Counted from the stretch's first letter, positions 52,701-62,916 are shown. The stretch is 64,000 bases of DNA from Hydrogenophaga sp. (GCF_014773545.1 NZ_SDDV01000004.1:62001-126000); one strand, 5' to 3'. Program-made: numbers and translations. The notes: generated by a model not told the origin, from the sequence alone.

Positions 52701-53683
52701 AGCAGACCAGCGCACCACCGGCCACCTTGGGCCCGGCGCCGATCAAGGAGCAGGTGATCCACTTCATCAACAAGAAGATGCCGGGCGGCCTGCCCAAGAA
52801 GACCGCGCGCGCCTTGCTCGACATCGAGGACAAGGACTACGTGCCCATCATCCGCAACCCGGTGGGCACCACGGCCGAGACCGAGGCGGTGTTCTACTTT
52901 CCCGGTTGCGGCTCGGAGCGCCTGTTCAGCCAGGTCGGGCTGGCCACGCAGGCCATGCTGTGGCACGCGGGGGTGCAGACCGTGCTGCCGCCGGGTTATC
53001 TGTGCTGCGGTTACCCGCAGCGCGGCAGTGGTCAGTTCGACAAGGCGGAGAAGATCATCACCGACAACCGGGTGCTGTTCCACCGCGTGGCCAACACGCT
53101 GAACTACCTGGACATCAAGACCGTGGTGGTGAGCTGCGGCACCTGCTACGACCAGTTGCAGGGCTACGAATTCGATCAAATTTTCCCCGGCTGCCGCATC
53201 ATCGACATCCACGAATACCTGCTGGAAAAAGGCATCACCTTGCCAGGCGGCCCGGGCGGCTACTTGTATCACGACCCCTGCCACTCGCCCATGAAACTGC
53301 AAGAGCCGATGAAGACGGTGAAGGCGCTGCTGGGCGACAACGTGGTGGAGAGCAAGCGCTGCTGCGGCGAGAGCGGCACGCTGGGCGTGACCCGGCCCGA
53401 CATCTCGACCCAGGTGCGTTTTCGCAAGGAAGAAGAGATCAAGAAGGGTGAGGCCCAACTGCGCGCCGCCGGTACCGTGGGCGCGAAGGACAACATCAAA
53501 GTGCTGACCTCGTGCCCGAGCTGCCTGCAGGGCCTGACGCGCTATGGCGACGACCTGAACAACGGCTTGCTCGAAGCCGACTACATCGTGGTCGAGATGG
53601 CCAACCAGATTCTGGGCAAGGACTGGCTGCCCGAGTACGTGGCCCGTGCCAACCAGGGCGGCATCGAACGGGTATTGGTCTGA
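49790..53683 (+). CDS. FAD-binding / 4Fe-4S dehydrogenase fusion (DUF3683-type)
   Basis: A 1297-residue flavo-iron-sulfur oxidoreductase joining functions usually split into GlcD- and GlcF-like subunits. After an N-terminal DUF3683-like region (about 1-170) comes an FAD-binding-4 domain with [17 protein letters not shown] (about 205-220) and a GlcD-type C-terminal cap ending near [13 protein letters not shown] and SGEHGIG. Two ferredoxin cysteine clusters follow near 825 ([11 protein letters not shown]) and 888 ([11 protein letters not shown]), then two CCG domains ([10 protein letters not shown] near 1072; CCGESGTLG near 1190). It probably oxidises a 2-hydroxy acid such as D-lactate. No lut or glc genes are nearby. 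Confidence 0.88.
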   Translation: MNAPLPLLPLGCATADAPRLREIPYNYTSFSDREVVLRLLGQRAWALLDELRTERRTGRSARMLYEVLGDIWVVQRNPYLQDDLLDNPKRRSALVDALHHRLGEVQKRRTPQDDAARDALVAELLTAARGAVDRFARSFEEMAALRQRATKALRRLTAKDNIKFDGLSRVSHVTDATDWRVEYPFVVLTPDTEAEMAELVRGCFELGLTIIPRGGGTGYTGGAIPLTCKSAVINTEKLEAMTELEFVAVPGHTEPLPTIWTEAGVVTQRVADAAERAGHVFAVDPTSAEASCVGGNIAMNAGGKKAVLWGTALDNLVSWRMVTPQAQWLEVTRLDHNRGKIHDAEVASFELKYFEANGKTHVRTEQLVIPGSTFRKEGLGKDVTDKFLAGLPGIQKEGCDGLITSARWLVHRMPQHVRTVCLEFFGNPKDCVPSIVDIKDFMFAEMKRPGGAILAGLEHLDDRYLKAVGYATKSKRGTLPKMVLVGDIVGDDADAVARATSEVIRLANGRSGEGFVAISAEARKKFWLDRKRTAAISKHTNAFKVNEDVVIPLPRMGEYTEGIERINIELSLRNKLKLCEALESFFAQGQLPLGKTDDANDIPSAELLEDRVQQALALVREVRALWAGWLSGVDVLFPQLQDHSLRASWKTQLRAPLQGIFNGAAFGPILSEITAIHQRVLKGRVWVALHMHAGDGNVHTNIPVNSDDYEMLQTAHQAVARIMLLARSLDGVISGEHGIGITKLEFLTDDELRPFAEYKARVDPQGRFNKGKLLRELSGVQGLAADTSLRSADLSNAYTPSFGLMGHESLIMQQSDIGAIADSVKDCLRCGKCKPVCSTHVPRANLLYSPRDKILATSLLVEAFLYEEQTRRGISIRHWEEFEDVADHCTVCHKCLSPCPVKIDFGDVSMNMRNLLRKMGQKSFRPGNAAAMFFLNATHPQTIKLMRSAMVGVGFKAQRLANQVLNLAARKQTSAPPATLGPAPIKEQVIHFINKKMPGGLPKKTARALLDIEDKDYVPIIRNPVGTTAETEAVFYFPGCGSERLFSQVGLATQAMLWHAGVQTVLPPGYLCCGYPQRGSGQFDKAEKIITDNRVLFHRVANTLNYLDIKTVVVSCGTCYDQLQGYEFDQIFPGCRIIDIHEYLLEKGITLPGGPGGYLYHDPCHSPMKLQEPMKTVKALLGDNVVESKRCCGESGTLGVTRPDISTQVRFRKEEEIKKGEAQLRAAGTVGAKDNIKVLTSCPSCLQGLTRYGDDLNNGLLEADYIVVEMANQILGKDWLPEYVARANQGGIERVLV

Positions 53684-53710
53684 TCACAAGCAACGCAACA
53701 GGAGACAGTC

Positions 53711-54124
53711 ATGGCCGGACTCGACAAAAACACCCCGACACCGCAAGCAATCACGCTGCACCAGCAGTCGCGCGTGCTGCAGATTGCTTATTCCGACGGC
53801 AGCGAATTTCAGCTTCCGTTTGAGCTGCTGCGGGTCTACTCGCCGTCGGCCGAAGTGCAAGGCCATGGCCCTGGGCAGCAGGTGCTGCAAACCGGCAAGC
53901 GCGAGGTCGGCATCGTGGCGCTGGAGCCGGTGGGCAACTACGCGCTGCAACCGACCTTTTCCGACGGCCACAGCAGCGGCATTTTTTCCTGGGACTATCT
54001 GCACTTTCTGGGCTCGCAGCAAAGCCAGTTGTGGGCCGATTACAACAGTCGGCTGCAGGCAGCGGGCGCAGACCGCGACGCCGCCATGCCTTCGAAGTCG
54101 GGCCACGCCTGCGCTGGCCATTGA
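53711..54124 (+). CDS. DUF971 domain protein
   Basis: A 137-residue protein with one DUF971 domain (about 10-110), a fold shared with the N-terminal part of gamma-butyrobetaine hydroxylase. The signature LHQQSRVLQIAYSDGSEFQLP leads, with FSDGHSSGIFSWDYL at the end of the domain. AGGAGACAG precedes ATG 53711. It lies 18 bases upstream of ubiE, a conserved pairing in this bacterial group that hints at a link to ubiquinone or iron-sulfur metabolism, but the function is unknown. Confidence 0.82.
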   Translation: MAGLDKNTPTPQAITLHQQSRVLQIAYSDGSEFQLPFELLRVYSPSAEVQGHGPGQQVLQTGKREVGIVALEPVGNYALQPTFSDGHSSGIFSWDYLHFLGSQQSQLWADYNSRLQAAGADRDAAMPSKSGHACAGH

Positions 54125-54142
54125 GGCTTTACCATCGGGCTC

Positions 54143-54874
54143 ATGGGCAGCACACACTTCGGTTTCAAAACGGTTGACGAGCGCGAGAAGGCGCAGCGCG
54201 TGCGCGGCGTGTTCGACGCAGTCGCACCACGCTACGACCTGATGAACGACCTCATGTCGGCCGGTCTGCACCGGCTCTGGAAGCGCTACACGCTGAGCGT
54301 GGCGAATCCGCAGGCTGGCGCACACGTGCTCGACCTCGCCGGCGGCACCGGTGACTTGGCGCTTGCTTTCGCCAAAAAAATCGGCCCCGGCGGCTGCGTG
54401 GTGCATACCGACGTCAACGAAACCATGTTGCGCACCGGCCGCGACCGGCTGCTCGAACACGGCGTGCTGCTGCCCACGCTGGCGTGCGACGCCGAGCAGT
54501 TGCCGTTTGCCAGCGATTCCTTTGATTTCGTATCGGTCGCCTTCGGCCTGCGCAACATGACGCACAAAGAGCGCGCGCTGGCCGAGATGCAGCGCGTTCT
54601 CAAACCGGGCGGCAAGCTGCTGGTGCTGGAGTTTTCCCGCGTCGTCCCGCCATTGGAAAAAGCCTACGACTGGTATTCGTTCCAGGTGCTGCCCCGGCTG
54701 GGCAAGCTGATCGTCAACGACGCCGACAGCTACCGCTACCTGGCCGAGTCAATCCGCATGCACCCGGATCAAGAAAGCTTGCGCCAGATGATGAAGGCGG
54801 CCGGTTTTGGCCATGTGGACGTGCACAACCTCAGCGCCGGCGTGGTGGCGCTGCACCTGGGTATCAAATGCTGA
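54143..54874 (+). CDS. ubiE: Ubiquinone/menaquinone C-methyltransferase UbiE
   Basis: A 243-residue SAM-dependent methyltransferase that methylates demethoxyubiquinol (and demethylmenaquinol where present). The family start [23 protein letters not shown] is seen, then the SAM motif [14 protein letters not shown] and later the VAFGLRNMT and [11 protein letters not shown] segments. Length is normal. It is part of the DUF971-ubiE-Tim44-ubiJ-ubiB run. Confidence 0.96.
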   Translation: MGSTHFGFKTVDEREKAQRVRGVFDAVAPRYDLMNDLMSAGLHRLWKRYTLSVANPQAGAHVLDLAGGTGDLALAFAKKIGPGGCVVHTDVNETMLRTGRDRLLEHGVLLPTLACDAEQLPFASDSFDFVSVAFGLRNMTHKERALAEMQRVLKPGGKLLVLEFSRVVPPLEKAYDWYSFQVLPRLGKLIVNDADSYRYLAESIRMHPDQESLRQMMKAAGFGHVDVHNLSAGVVALHLGIKC

Positions 54875-54905
54875 GCACGCAACATGCCTTCGGGGGCCGA
54901 CCGCG

Positions 54906-55520
54906 ATGCTGAAGAGCCGCTTGTGGCGCTTGCTGATCGCTGGCGTGGCGCGCCGGCGCAGCGGTGCCCGCCCCGCGCGGGGCGCCGCGCGCGGGGCGGG
55001 CCAGTCTGAGCTCGACCCCGCCACACCGCGCGGCTACAGCCCGGAAAACGTCGGCAACGACGCTTCGGCCCGACCCTGGGAAGCGCAGGCCGACATGCTG
55101 GGCACCCCGGCCACCGAGCGACCCGCGTGGACCCTGCCACCCGAGTTTGATGCCGCCCCTTTTCTGGCCGCTTGCAAAACCCATTTCGTCGCGCTGCAAC
55201 ACGCCTGGGACCGCGCCGACACAGCCTGCCTGCGCGCTCTGCTGACCGAGGCCATGTTCGAGCAGATTCAGACCCGTCTGACCGATCGCGCGACTGCCCG
55301 CACTGGGGCCAGGGGTCCGACCGACGTTGTGTTGCTCGATGCACAGTTGCTCGGTGTCGAAAACCTGGGTGGCCACTACCTGGCCAGCGTGGAGTTTTCT
55401 GGTTTGCTGCGCGAAGACGCAGCGATCGGCCCGAATCCGTTTCGCGAAATCTGGAGCATCAGCCGCCCGCACAGCCCCAGCGCCATCTGGCTGGTCGCAG
55501 ACGTGCAAGCGCTGGACTGA
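54906..55520 (+). CDS. Tim44-like domain protein
   Basis: A 204-residue protein with a short basic N-terminus and a Tim44-like lipid/membrane-associated fold in about 75-204 (FLAACKTHFVALQHAWDRAD, ending WLVADVQAL). Residues 15-45 are Ala/Arg-rich, as in targeting or spacer segments. Such proteins are common between ubiE and ubiJ in Burkholderiales, and their role is unknown. ATG 54906 was chosen as the first start that avoids the tail overlapping ubiE. Confidence 0.75.
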   Translation: MLKSRLWRLLIAGVARRRSGARPARGAARGAGQSELDPATPRGYSPENVGNDASARPWEAQADMLGTPATERPAWTLPPEFDAAPFLAACKTHFVALQHAWDRADTACLRALLTEAMFEQIQTRLTDRATARTGARGPTDVVLLDAQLLGVENLGGHYLASVEFSGLLREDAAIGPNPFREIWSISRPHSPSAIWLVADVQALD

Positions 55521-55650
55521 GCCGCCCGGCGCGCGCGCGCCGGCGGCGCGGCAACTCCTGTGTGGTGTTTGCGGCAACGCAGGACAGGTTTTGCCCAAGT
55601 TGGACCGCAGACGGTGAACAACCCGTGTTTATCCGTCAGAATCGGGAGCC

Positions 55651-56271
55651 ATGAAACACGCCCCACCTCTTTTTTCGTCCGAGCCCTCGGCAGGCGGCTC
55701 GCCCATGAACTTTCTGCAGTCGCTGCTGAGTTCGATCCGCCCACCCGCATGGGTGGTCGCTGAGCTGCAAAACCGTGTGCTGCTGTTTCTCAATCATGTG
55801 CTGCAGCAAGAGCCGGTCGCGCAAGAGCGGCTGCGCCGACAACAAGGCAAACCGGTGTTGCTGCAGTGGGGTGATTTTCATTTTGTTTTTGCCGCCAGTG
55901 CGGCCGGTTTGCTCGAACGCGCCGGGCCCGAGCAACAGCCAGAACTCAAGGTCATGCTGGTGCAGACCTCGCCGCTGGCGCTGGCGCAGCGGCTGCTGGC
56001 CGGTGACAAGCCAGCAGTCGAGGTGCAAGGTGACGTGCAACTGGCGGCCGATCTGGCCTGGCTGATTGACAACGTGCGCTGGGACCCGGAAGAAGACCTG
56101 GCGCGCTTGATTGGTGACGCGCCGGCCCACACACTGGCGCGCTTGGCGCGCGCCGCCGCGCAGGCCGTCAAGGTATTCGCCGCCCGTCTGCCGCCCGGTG
56201 TGCGACCGGCTGCACCCACAGCCAACGACCCAACGGCGCGCACCCCCGACGCTGGCAACAGCGGCACCTAA
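55651..56271 (+). CDS. ubiJ: Ubiquinone biosynthesis accessory factor UbiJ
   Basis: A 206-residue protein with an SCP2 (sterol-carrier) lipid-binding domain at about 25-130 and a C-terminal region rich in Ala/Pro. UbiJ works with UbiK and the Ubi metabolon to present quinone intermediates. GGGAG lies 7-11 bases before ATG 55651; ATG 55705 is an alternative with a more classical start (MNFLQSLL). It ends 2 bases before ubiB. Confidence 0.88.
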   Translation: MKHAPPLFSSEPSAGGSPMNFLQSLLSSIRPPAWVVAELQNRVLLFLNHVLQQEPVAQERLRRQQGKPVLLQWGDFHFVFAASAAGLLERAGPEQQPELKVMLVQTSPLALAQRLLAGDKPAVEVQGDVQLAADLAWLIDNVRWDPEEDLARLIGDAPAHTLARLARAAAQAVKVFAARLPPGVRPAAPTANDPTARTPDAGNSGT

Positions 56272-56273
56272 AC

Positions 56274-57839
56274 ATGGGTCGCTTGCTGCGCGGCGTCTTC
56301 ATCGTTTGGGTGCTGCTGCGCCACGGCCTGGACGAACTGGTGCTGTCTGGCTTTGAGCACCCGAGCATTCGTCTGCTGCGGCGCATCGTTTCCTTCGGCC
56401 GCGACCTGAGCGCGCCGCGCGGCCAACGCCTGCGTGAGGCGCTGGAGCGGCTGGGGCCGATTTTCGTCAAGTTTGGTCAGGTGCTCTCGACCCGGCGCGA
56501 CCTGCTGCCGACCGACATCGCCGACGAACTGGCGCGGCTGCAAGACCGCGTGCCGCCGTTTCCGGGATCGGTGGCAGTCGCCTGCATCGAGCGCGCCTTC
56601 GGCAAACCGCTCGCTTCGGTGTTCAGCCACTTCGATCTGACCCCGGTGGCCAGCGCGTCGATCGCCCAGGTGCACTTTGCCACTTTGCGCGACGGCCGCC
56701 AAGGCGGGCGCGAAGTGGCGGTCAAGGTGCTGCGGCCCCAGATGCTGCAAGTGATCGACAAAGACCTGGGTCTGATTCGAATGCTGGCGGCCTGGGTGGA
56801 GGCGCTGTCGAGCGAAGGCAAGCGCCTCAAGCCGCGCGAGGTGGCGGCCGAGTTCGACAAATACCTGCGCGACGAGCTCGACTTGATGCGCGAGGCCGCC
56901 AACGCGGCCCAGTTGCGCCGCAACATGCAAGGGCTGGACCTGGTGCTGATTCCGGAGATGTTCTGGGACTACTGCCACGCCGACGTGATGGTGATGGAGC
57001 GCATGCGCGGCCTGCCGATCAACCAGGTCGACGAGCTGCGCGCGCGCGGCGTCGACATCCCCAAGCTGGCGCGCGAGGGCGTGACGCTCTTTTTCACGCA
57101 GGTGTTTCGCGACGGTTTTTTTCATGCCGACATGCACCCGGGCAATATCCAAGTCAGCGTCGAGCCGGACAGCTTCGGACGATTCATCTCGCTCGATTTC
57201 GGCATCGTCGGCACCCTGACCGAAGTCGACAAGGAATACCTGGCGCAAAATTTCACCGCTTTCTTTCGGCGTGACTACAAGCGCGTGGCCGAGTTGCACG
57301 TCGAGTCGGGCTGGGCGCCACCACAGACGCGCATCGACGAGCTGGAATCTGCCATCCGCTCGGTCTGCGAGCCCTACTTCGATCGGCCACTGAAAGAAAT
57401 CTCGCTCGGCCTGGTGCTGATGCGGCTGTTCCAAACCTCGCGCCGCTTTCAGGTGGAACTCCAGCCGCAACTGGTCTTGCTGCAAAAAACCCTGCTCAAC
57501 GTAGAGGGCCTGGGGCGCGAACTGGACCCGGAACTCGATCTGTGGGACACCGCCAAGCCGTTCCTGGAAAAGTGGATGGTCGAGCAAATCGGCCCCAAGA
57601 AGCTGCTGCAGCAGCTCAAGGCCGAGGCGCCGCACTACGCCAAGCTGCTGCCCGCGCTGCCGCGGCTGCTGCGCGATTATTTGCAACACAAACCGCACGA
57701 TCTGCGCCACGAGCTCAAACACCTGCTGAACGAGCAGCGCCGCACCAACCGGCTGCTGCAGGCCATCATCTACGGCGGGCTGGGTTTTCTGCTCGGCCTG
57801 CTGGCCATGCAAGTGCTGCTGCGGGTGCGGCTGTGGTGA
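56274..57839 (+). CDS. ubiB: Ubiquinone biosynthesis kinase-like protein UbiB
   Basis: A 521-residue ABC1/ADCK atypical kinase. The KxGQ motif appears as [19 protein letters not shown], the Ala-rich loop as [13 protein letters not shown], the catalytic Lys in EVAVKVLRP, and the Asp of LDFGIVG (metal site). The C-terminal about 30 residues form two short membrane helices. It is an ATPase needed for ubiquinone synthesis rather than a proven protein kinase. The gene follows ubiJ with a 2-base gap. Confidence 0.95.
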   Translation: MGRLLRGVFIVWVLLRHGLDELVLSGFEHPSIRLLRRIVSFGRDLSAPRGQRLREALERLGPIFVKFGQVLSTRRDLLPTDIADELARLQDRVPPFPGSVAVACIERAFGKPLASVFSHFDLTPVASASIAQVHFATLRDGRQGGREVAVKVLRPQMLQVIDKDLGLIRMLAAWVEALSSEGKRLKPREVAAEFDKYLRDELDLMREAANAAQLRRNMQGLDLVLIPEMFWDYCHADVMVMERMRGLPINQVDELRARGVDIPKLAREGVTLFFTQVFRDGFFHADMHPGNIQVSVEPDSFGRFISLDFGIVGTLTEVDKEYLAQNFTAFFRRDYKRVAELHVESGWAPPQTRIDELESAIRSVCEPYFDRPLKEISLGLVLMRLFQTSRRFQVELQPQLVLLQKTLLNVEGLGRELDPELDLWDTAKPFLEKWMVEQIGPKKLLQQLKAEAPHYAKLLPALPRLLRDYLQHKPHDLRHELKHLLNEQRRTNRLLQAIIYGGLGFLLGLLAMQVLLRVRLW

Positions 57840-57930
57840 ATGCAGCAAGCACAGCCGCACTGCATGCGACAATCCGGCCCCGGGAGCCTGGCGCGGCTGC
57901 CACCCCCCCACCAGCCTCTGGATTTACACC

Positions 57931-58290
57931 ATGAACCGCTGTCTGATCACCGCGCAGCGCACACCGCGCCGTGCCCTGCTGGCCGGCGCTGCGCTGGTGC
58001 TGGCTGCGTCGGCGGCCGCGCAAGCGCCCGCCCGCCCGTTTCCCGAGCAGGCGCTGCGTGCCGAGCTGGTGGTGCTGCAGCCGCCCGAAATCACCCTGAA
58101 CGGCAAACCCGACCGACTCTCGCCCGGCGCGCGCATTCACGACCCGCGCCAGCTGCAAGTGCTCTCGGGCTCGCTGGTGGGCCAGCAACTGCCGGTGAAA
58201 TACCTGCGCGACAACCTGGGCCTGGTGCACCGGGTCTGGATTCTCAGCCCGACCGAGGCCGAATGGCCGCCGCAGCGCGCACACCCCTGA
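57931..58290 (+). CDS. Secreted hypothetical protein
   Basis: A 119-residue protein with a likely Tat or Sec signal (about 1-30; TPRRALLAGAALVLAASAAAQA, with a twin-arginine-like RR) and a small mature domain containing LNGKPDRLSPGARIHDP and YLRDNLGLVHRVWIL. I recall similar short periplasmic proteins near miaB in Burkholderiales but know no function. Confidence 0.7.
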   Translation: MNRCLITAQRTPRRALLAGAALVLAASAAAQAPARPFPEQALRAELVVLQPPEITLNGKPDRLSPGARIHDPRQLQVLSGSLVGQQLPVKYLRDNLGLVHRVWILSPTEAEWPPQRAHP

Positions 58291-58352
58291 AACCAGCGGC
58301 CACCCAGGGCTGAACCCTGCGGGTGACCCAGCGCTGAGGAGCGGTTTTTTTC

Positions 58353-59693
58353 ATGAGCAAAAAAGTATTCATCAAAACCTTTGGCTGCCAGATGAACGAG
58401 TACGACTCGGGCAAGATGGCCGACGTCTTGAGCGCCGCGCAGGGCTACGAGCAAACCAGCGACGTCGAGCAGGCCGACCTGATCTTGTTCAACACCTGTT
58501 CGGTGCGCGAAAAAGCGCAGGAAAAAGTGTTTTCCGACCTGGGCCGGGTGCGGCACCTGAAGAAAAAAGGCGTTCTGATTGGCGTGGGCGGCTGCGTGGC
58601 CAGCCAGGAAGGGGCCGAAATCATCAAACGCGCGCCGTTTGTTGACGTGGTGTTCGGCCCGCAGACCTTGCACCGCCTGCCCGAGCTGCTGCGCCTGCGC
58701 CAGGCGCAGGCGCAGGCACAGGTCGACGTGAGCTTTCCAGAGATCGAGAAATTCGACCACCTGCCGCCGGCGCGCGTCGAGGGCGCGTCGGCCTTTGTCT
58801 CGATCATGGAGGGCTGCTCCAAATACTGCAGCTATTGCGTGGTGCCGTACACGCGCGGCGAAGAGGTCAGCCGCCCGTTCGACGACGTGCTGGTGGAAGT
58901 GGCCGGACTGGCCGAGCAAGGCGTGCGCGAAGTCAATTTGCTGGGCCAAAACGTCAACGCCTACCGCGGCCCTATGGGCCAAAGCGGCGAGTGGGCCGAC
59001 TTTGCCCTGCTGCTGGAGTACGTGGCCGCGATTCCCGGCATCGCGCGCATTCGCTACACGACCAGCCACCCGAACGAGTTCACGCCGCGCCTGATTCAGG
59101 CCTATGGCCAGATTGCGCAACTGGTCAACCACGTGCACCTGCCGGTGCAGCACGGCGCGGACCGCATCCTGACGGCCATGAAGCGCGGCTACACCGCCTT
59201 GGAATACAAAAGCACGGTGCGCAAGCTGCGCGCGATCCGACCCGATCTGAGCCTGAGCAGTGACTTCATCGTCGGCTTTCCGGGCGAAACCGAGGATGAC
59301 TTTCAAAAGCTGCTGCGGCTGGTCGAAGACCTGAATTTCGACATCAGCTTTAGCTTCATCTACAGTGCGCGTCCCGGCACGCCGGCCGCCCAACTGAGCG
59401 ACGAGACACCACACGCCGTCAAGCTCGAGCGGCTGCAACGGCTGCAAGCGCTGCTCGAGGCCAACGTCGCGCGCATCAGCGCTTGCCGCCTGGGCACGGT
59501 GCAGCGCATATTGGTCGAGGGGCCGTCGCGCAAATCCACCCCCGCTGCGCCCGAGCTGATGGGGCGCACCGAATGCAACCGGGTGCTGAATTTTGCCGCC
59601 CCGGCCAACCCGTCAAACCTGCTTGGTCAACTGCTGGACCTGCGCGTCACCCAGGCGACGGCACACACCTTGCGCGGCGAGCTGCTGGCTTGA
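58353..59693 (+). CDS. miaB: tRNA-2-methylthio-N6-dimethylallyladenosine synthase MiaB
   Basis: A 446-residue radical-SAM methylthiotransferase that converts i6A37 to ms2i6A37 in tRNA. N-terminal cysteines C12, C49 and C81 bind one 4Fe-4S cluster; the radical-SAM triad is C155, C159, C162 in GCSKYCSYC; the C-terminal TRAM domain is present. ATG 58353 gives the [15 protein letters not shown] start normal for the family. It is convergent with the CbiM-like gene. Confidence 0.97.
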   Translation: MSKKVFIKTFGCQMNEYDSGKMADVLSAAQGYEQTSDVEQADLILFNTCSVREKAQEKVFSDLGRVRHLKKKGVLIGVGGCVASQEGAEIIKRAPFVDVVFGPQTLHRLPELLRLRQAQAQAQVDVSFPEIEKFDHLPPARVEGASAFVSIMEGCSKYCSYCVVPYTRGEEVSRPFDDVLVEVAGLAEQGVREVNLLGQNVNAYRGPMGQSGEWADFALLLEYVAAIPGIARIRYTTSHPNEFTPRLIQAYGQIAQLVNHVHLPVQHGADRILTAMKRGYTALEYKSTVRKLRAIRPDLSLSSDFIVGFPGETEDDFQKLLRLVEDLNFDISFSFIYSARPGTPAAQLSDETPHAVKLERLQRLQALLEANVARISACRLGTVQRILVEGPSRKSTPAAPELMGRTECNRVLNFAAPANPSNLLGQLLDLRVTQATAHTLRGELLA

Positions 59694-59700
59694 GCTTGCC

Positions 59701-60330
59701 TCACGGGGGTGATTTCAAATAGCGCTCGTCGGACCAGGTGGCCAACCACTGCGGCGCGAAGGCAACGAAAATCGCCACCAGCATGCCCGTGATGAAGGCG
59801 TCGCCCCAGGCCATCAGCCAGCGCGCCACCAGCGCCTGCTCCAGCGCCACCCCGCCGACCAGGCGGTACATCAATTCGTACGCAACGCCAGCCAGAAACA
59901 CCGCCAGTGCGGTGCCGAGAAAGCCGCGGCCCAGGGTGTAGATGAACGGGTTGGGCGGCAACCAGCGCCGCATGGCCGCGCCCAGCGCCAGCGCCAGCGT
60001 GGCCGGCACCAGCCCCAGCCAGACCCATTGCGAGAGCACAGCGGCGGCGTCGGCCTGCCCCAGCAGCCAGACCGTCAGCGCCACGATGGCCAACACCAGC
60101 ACCGCCAGCGGCCAGCCCAGCATCAGCAGCAGCAGACAGGCGCCGGAAAATTGCACCGGCAAACCCGGCGGCAGGTGCTGCGGCAGCAGCCACAGCCAGG
60201 GCAGCAAGGCCAGCGCCGCCAGCGTGGGCGTGAGCAAGGGGCCAGCCAGCATGCGCCAGGGCTGCAGCGCCAGTGCCAGCACCAGCAGGATCAAGCCGAG
60301 CAGGGCTTCGAGCAGCGACGCAGCGGCCAT
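59701..60330 (-). CDS. CbiM-like energy-coupling factor membrane protein (COG3235)
   Basis: A 209-residue protein with about six or seven membrane helices; the sequence ends FVAFAPQWLATWSDERYL. It resembles the COG3235/CbiM-like membrane proteins, distant relatives of the substrate component of cobalt/nickel ECF transporters. The usual N-terminal metal-binding His stretch is not visible and no cbiQ or cbiO gene is adjacent, so a transport role is not proven. It starts 10 bases after the ffh stop, so the two are probably transcribed together. Confidence 0.65.
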   Translation of the reverse strand: MAAASLLEALLGLILLVLALALQPWRMLAGPLLTPTLAALALLPWLWLLPQHLPPGLPVQFSGACLLLLMLGWPLAVLVLAIVALTVWLLGQADAAAVLSQWVWLGLVPATLALALGAAMRRWLPPNPFIYTLGRGFLGTALAVFLAGVAYELMYRLVGGVALEQALVARWLMAWGDAFITGMLVAIFVAFAPQWLATWSDERYLKSPP

Positions 60331-60340
60331 GGCCTGCGGC

Positions 60341-61717
60341 TCACATGCCGGGCAGTTTGGGCATGCCCTTCATGCCGCCCATGCCGCCCATGCGCTTGAG
60401 CATCTTCATCATGCCGCCGCCCTTCATCTTCTTCATCATTTCCTGCATCTGCTCAAACTCCTTGAGCAGGCGGTTGACCTCTTGCACCTGCACGCCGGCA
60501 CCCGCAGCAATGCGGCGCTTGCGCGTGGCCTTGATCAGTTCGGGCCGGCTGCGCTCTTTCAGCGTCATGCTACAAATGATGCCCTCTTTGCGTTTGATGT
60601 CTTTTTCGGCGCGGCCCAGATCGACTGCACCGGCATGGGCCGTCATGGCGCTGGGCAGCTTGTCCATCAGGCTGGAGAGGCCGCCCATTTGCTTCATCTG
60701 GCGGATCTGATCGAGAAAGTCGTTCAGGTTGAATGCGCCACCGCCCTTGACCTTGGCGGCCAGCTTTTGCGCCGCCGCCAGGTCGACCCCGGCCGTGACT
60801 TGTTCGACCAGCGCCAGAATGTCGCCCATGCCCAGGATGCGTCCGGCGTGGCGCTCGGCGTCGAACACCTCCAGGCCGTCGATTTTTTCAGAGACACCGG
60901 CAAACTTGATTGGTACGCCCGTGACCTGGCGCACCGACAATGCAGCGCCACCGCGCGCGTCGCCGTCGAGCTTGGTCAGGACGATGCCGGTCAGCGGCAG
61001 CGCCTCTTTGAAAGCGCGCGCGGTGTTGACCGCGTCCTGCCCCTGCATGGCATCGACCACGAACAGCGTCTCGACCGGGTTGAGCGCCGTGTGCAAGTCT
61101 TGAATTTCGCGCATCAGCGCGGCGTCGATCGCCAGCCGTCCGGCGGTATCGACCAACAGCACGTCAAAGTGGTGCTTGCGTGCGTGGTCGATGGCCGCGC
61201 GCGCGATCTCCAGCGGTTTTTGCTCGGGTGTACTGGGGAACCAGTGAGCGCCGGCCTGCGCCGTCACGGTCTTGAGCTGCTCGATGGCGGCCGCACGGTA
61301 GACGTCAGCGGAGACCGTCAGCACCTTTTTCTTGCGCTTGTCGATCAAGTGCCTGGCCAGCTTGGCGGTGCTGGTGGTCTTGCCCGCACCTTGCAGGCCA
61401 GCCATCAGAATGACGGCCGGTGGCTGCGCCGCCAGATTGATATCGGCTACGCCGTCGCCCATGGTAAGGGCAAGTTCGCGGTTGACTATGCCGACCAGCG
61501 CCTGCCCCGGCGTGAGCGAACCCAGCACCTCTTGGCCGAGCGCCTTTTCTTTCACCCGGGCTATGAAGTCGCGCACCACCGGCAGCGCCACGTCGGCCTC
61601 CAGCAGGGCCATGCGCACCTCGCGCAGCATATCGGCCACGTTGCTCTCGGTGATGCGGGCCTGGCCGCGCATTTCCTTGACAAGGCGTGAGAGTCGGTCG
61701 GAGAGGGCTGAGGCCAT
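60341..61717 (-). CDS. ffh: Signal recognition particle protein Ffh
   Basis: A 458-residue SRP GTPase. The N domain (1-95) and G domain carry the P-loop GLQGAGKTTST (about 107-116), then DVYRAAAIEQL, the DTAGRLAID motif and TKLDGDARGGAAL. The C-terminal M domain is methionine-rich (MMKKMKGGGMM near 435, ending GMPKLPGM). It targets nascent membrane proteins with 4.5S RNA. ATG 61717 was chosen as the family start MASALSDRLSRL. Confidence 0.97.
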   Translation of the reverse strand: MASALSDRLSRLVKEMRGQARITESNVADMLREVRMALLEADVALPVVRDFIARVKEKALGQEVLGSLTPGQALVGIVNRELALTMGDGVADINLAAQPPAVILMAGLQGAGKTTSTAKLARHLIDKRKKKVLTVSADVYRAAAIEQLKTVTAQAGAHWFPSTPEQKPLEIARAAIDHARKHHFDVLLVDTAGRLAIDAALMREIQDLHTALNPVETLFVVDAMQGQDAVNTARAFKEALPLTGIVLTKLDGDARGGAALSVRQVTGVPIKFAGVSEKIDGLEVFDAERHAGRILGMGDILALVEQVTAGVDLAAAQKLAAKVKGGGAFNLNDFLDQIRQMKQMGGLSSLMDKLPSAMTAHAGAVDLGRAEKDIKRKEGIICSMTLKERSRPELIKATRKRRIAAGAGVQVQEVNRLLKEFEQMQEMMKKMKGGGMMKMLKRMGGMGGMKGMPKLPGM

Positions 61718-61851
61718 GTTGCGCTTGGGTAAGGAATGGGGGCGGCGACAACACGCCTGACCAGGCATGGGCGCCGGGCAGGCAGGGCCGTTAAACTGTG
61801 CTTCCCATTCTAGCCGCGCCCCATTTTTCCGCTGCGCGCCCTGTCAATCCG

Positions 61852-62649
61852 ATGAATCTGCTGCCCGCTCTTGCGACCACCCCGCACGTCACCTTGCTCA
61901 CTGCGGTGGCCGCGCTGGCCTACGCCGTGCTGGCTTGGGCGCACCCGCGCATGAGCAGCGGACAAATCCGCGCCGTGCTGGCCTCGGCCTGGTTGCTGCA
62001 CCTGCTGGTGCTGCTGCTCACCCTGTTCGAGCAACCGGCGCGCTTTGGCTTTGCACCCGCGCTCTCTTTCACCGCCTGGCTGGTGCTGACGGTCTACGCG
62101 CTGGAGAGCCGGCTCTACCCGCAATTGCAGGCACGCTGGACGCTGGCGGCGCTGGGTGCCGTGGCGCTGCTGCTGGCGCTGGCGTTCCCCGGCCAGCGCT
62201 ACCCGGCCGTGCATTCGATCTGGCTGCCGCTGCACTGGGCGCTGGGCATTGCCTCATACGGCTTGGTGGCGGCCGCCGTGCTGCACGCCTGGTTGATGCA
62301 GCGCGCCGAAACATCGATGCGCCAGGGTGCATTGCCCGATACCGCCTTGCCCTTGCTGACGCTGGAGCGGCTGACGTTTCGTTTGCTGACGGCCGGTTTT
62401 GTCCTGCTCAGCGCCACCTTGCTGGCTGGCTGGTGGATTTCACAGGACTTCGTTCGCGACTGGATGTGGAGTCACAAAACCGCTTTCACCGCGCTTTCCT
62501 GGCTCACCCTTGCGCTGCTGCTGTGGGGCCGCTGGCGGCTTGGCTGGCGCGGCCACGTGGCTGCGCGCATGCTGTACGCGGGGGCGGGCTTGTTGCTGCT
62601 GGGCTATGCGGGTTCGCGCTTTGTGCTCGAAGTGCTGCTGCGCGTCTGA
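61852..62649 (+). CDS. CcsA/HemX-like cytochrome c assembly membrane protein (YpjD type)
   Basis: A 265-residue protein with about eight predicted membrane helices and the pattern of CcsA/YpjD-type cytochrome c assembly relatives: conserved His residues in SIWLPLHWALGIASYG and in DWMWSHKTAFTALSWL. These may bind haem, but the tryptophan-rich WWD motif of CcsA is not clear, so a role in haem handling is inference. It is divergent from ffh. ATG 61852 is preferred over an upstream ATG at 61798. Confidence 0.8.
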   Translation: MNLLPALATTPHVTLLTAVAALAYAVLAWAHPRMSSGQIRAVLASAWLLHLLVLLLTLFEQPARFGFAPALSFTAWLVLTVYALESRLYPQLQARWTLAALGAVALLLALAFPGQRYPAVHSIWLPLHWALGIASYGLVAAAVLHAWLMQRAETSMRQGALPDTALPLLTLERLTFRLLTAGFVLLSATLLAGWWISQDFVRDWMWSHKTAFTALSWLTLALLLWGRWRLGWRGHVAARMLYAGAGLLLLGYAGSRFVLEVLLRV

Positions 62650-62661
62650 AGGAGCCGCCCC

Positions 62662-62916
62662 ATGACCTTGAAATACCTGCTGGTTTTGTTGCTGCTGCTG
62701 GTGGCGTTCTGGATTTGGCGCAAGCAGCGTGTGAACCGGCGCCTGGAGCGCGAGCGCGCGGGCGCAGCCCAGACGCAGGCGCTGCGCCAGCCGGCGCCGA
62801 TGCTGGCTTGTCTGCACTGCGGCACACATTTGCCCCACAGCGAGGCCGTGCTCGGCCGACAGGGCGCTTATTGCTGCCCCGAGCACCGCCAACAGCACGG
62901 GGATGAAGCGCGGTGA
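62662..62916 (+). CDS. PP0621-family protein with CxxC...CC motif
   Basis: An 84-residue protein: one N-terminal membrane helix (about 2-20), a basic linker, then a small cysteine domain with CLHCG and YCCPEHR. This is the PP0621 (MYND-like) zinc-ribbon pattern. Its role is unknown. It begins 12 bases after the CcsA-like gene and overlaps the start of pilS by four bases (GTGA), so the three genes form one operon. Confidence 0.78.
   Translation: MTLKYLLVLLLLLVAFWIWRKQRVNRRLERERAGAAQTQALRQPAPMLACLHCGTHLPHSEAVLGRQGAYCCPEHRQQHGDEAR

Noticed and set aside
49745-53458. A 1237-codon open frame on the minus strand opposite the flavoprotein gene
   Set aside because: Composition (His/Gln/Val-rich) and lack of motifs mark it as a mirror of a strongly biased coding sequence.
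57840-57930. Possible regulatory element between ubiB and the small secreted protein
   Set aside because: Only 91 bases, GC-rich, without a convincing promoter or hairpin.
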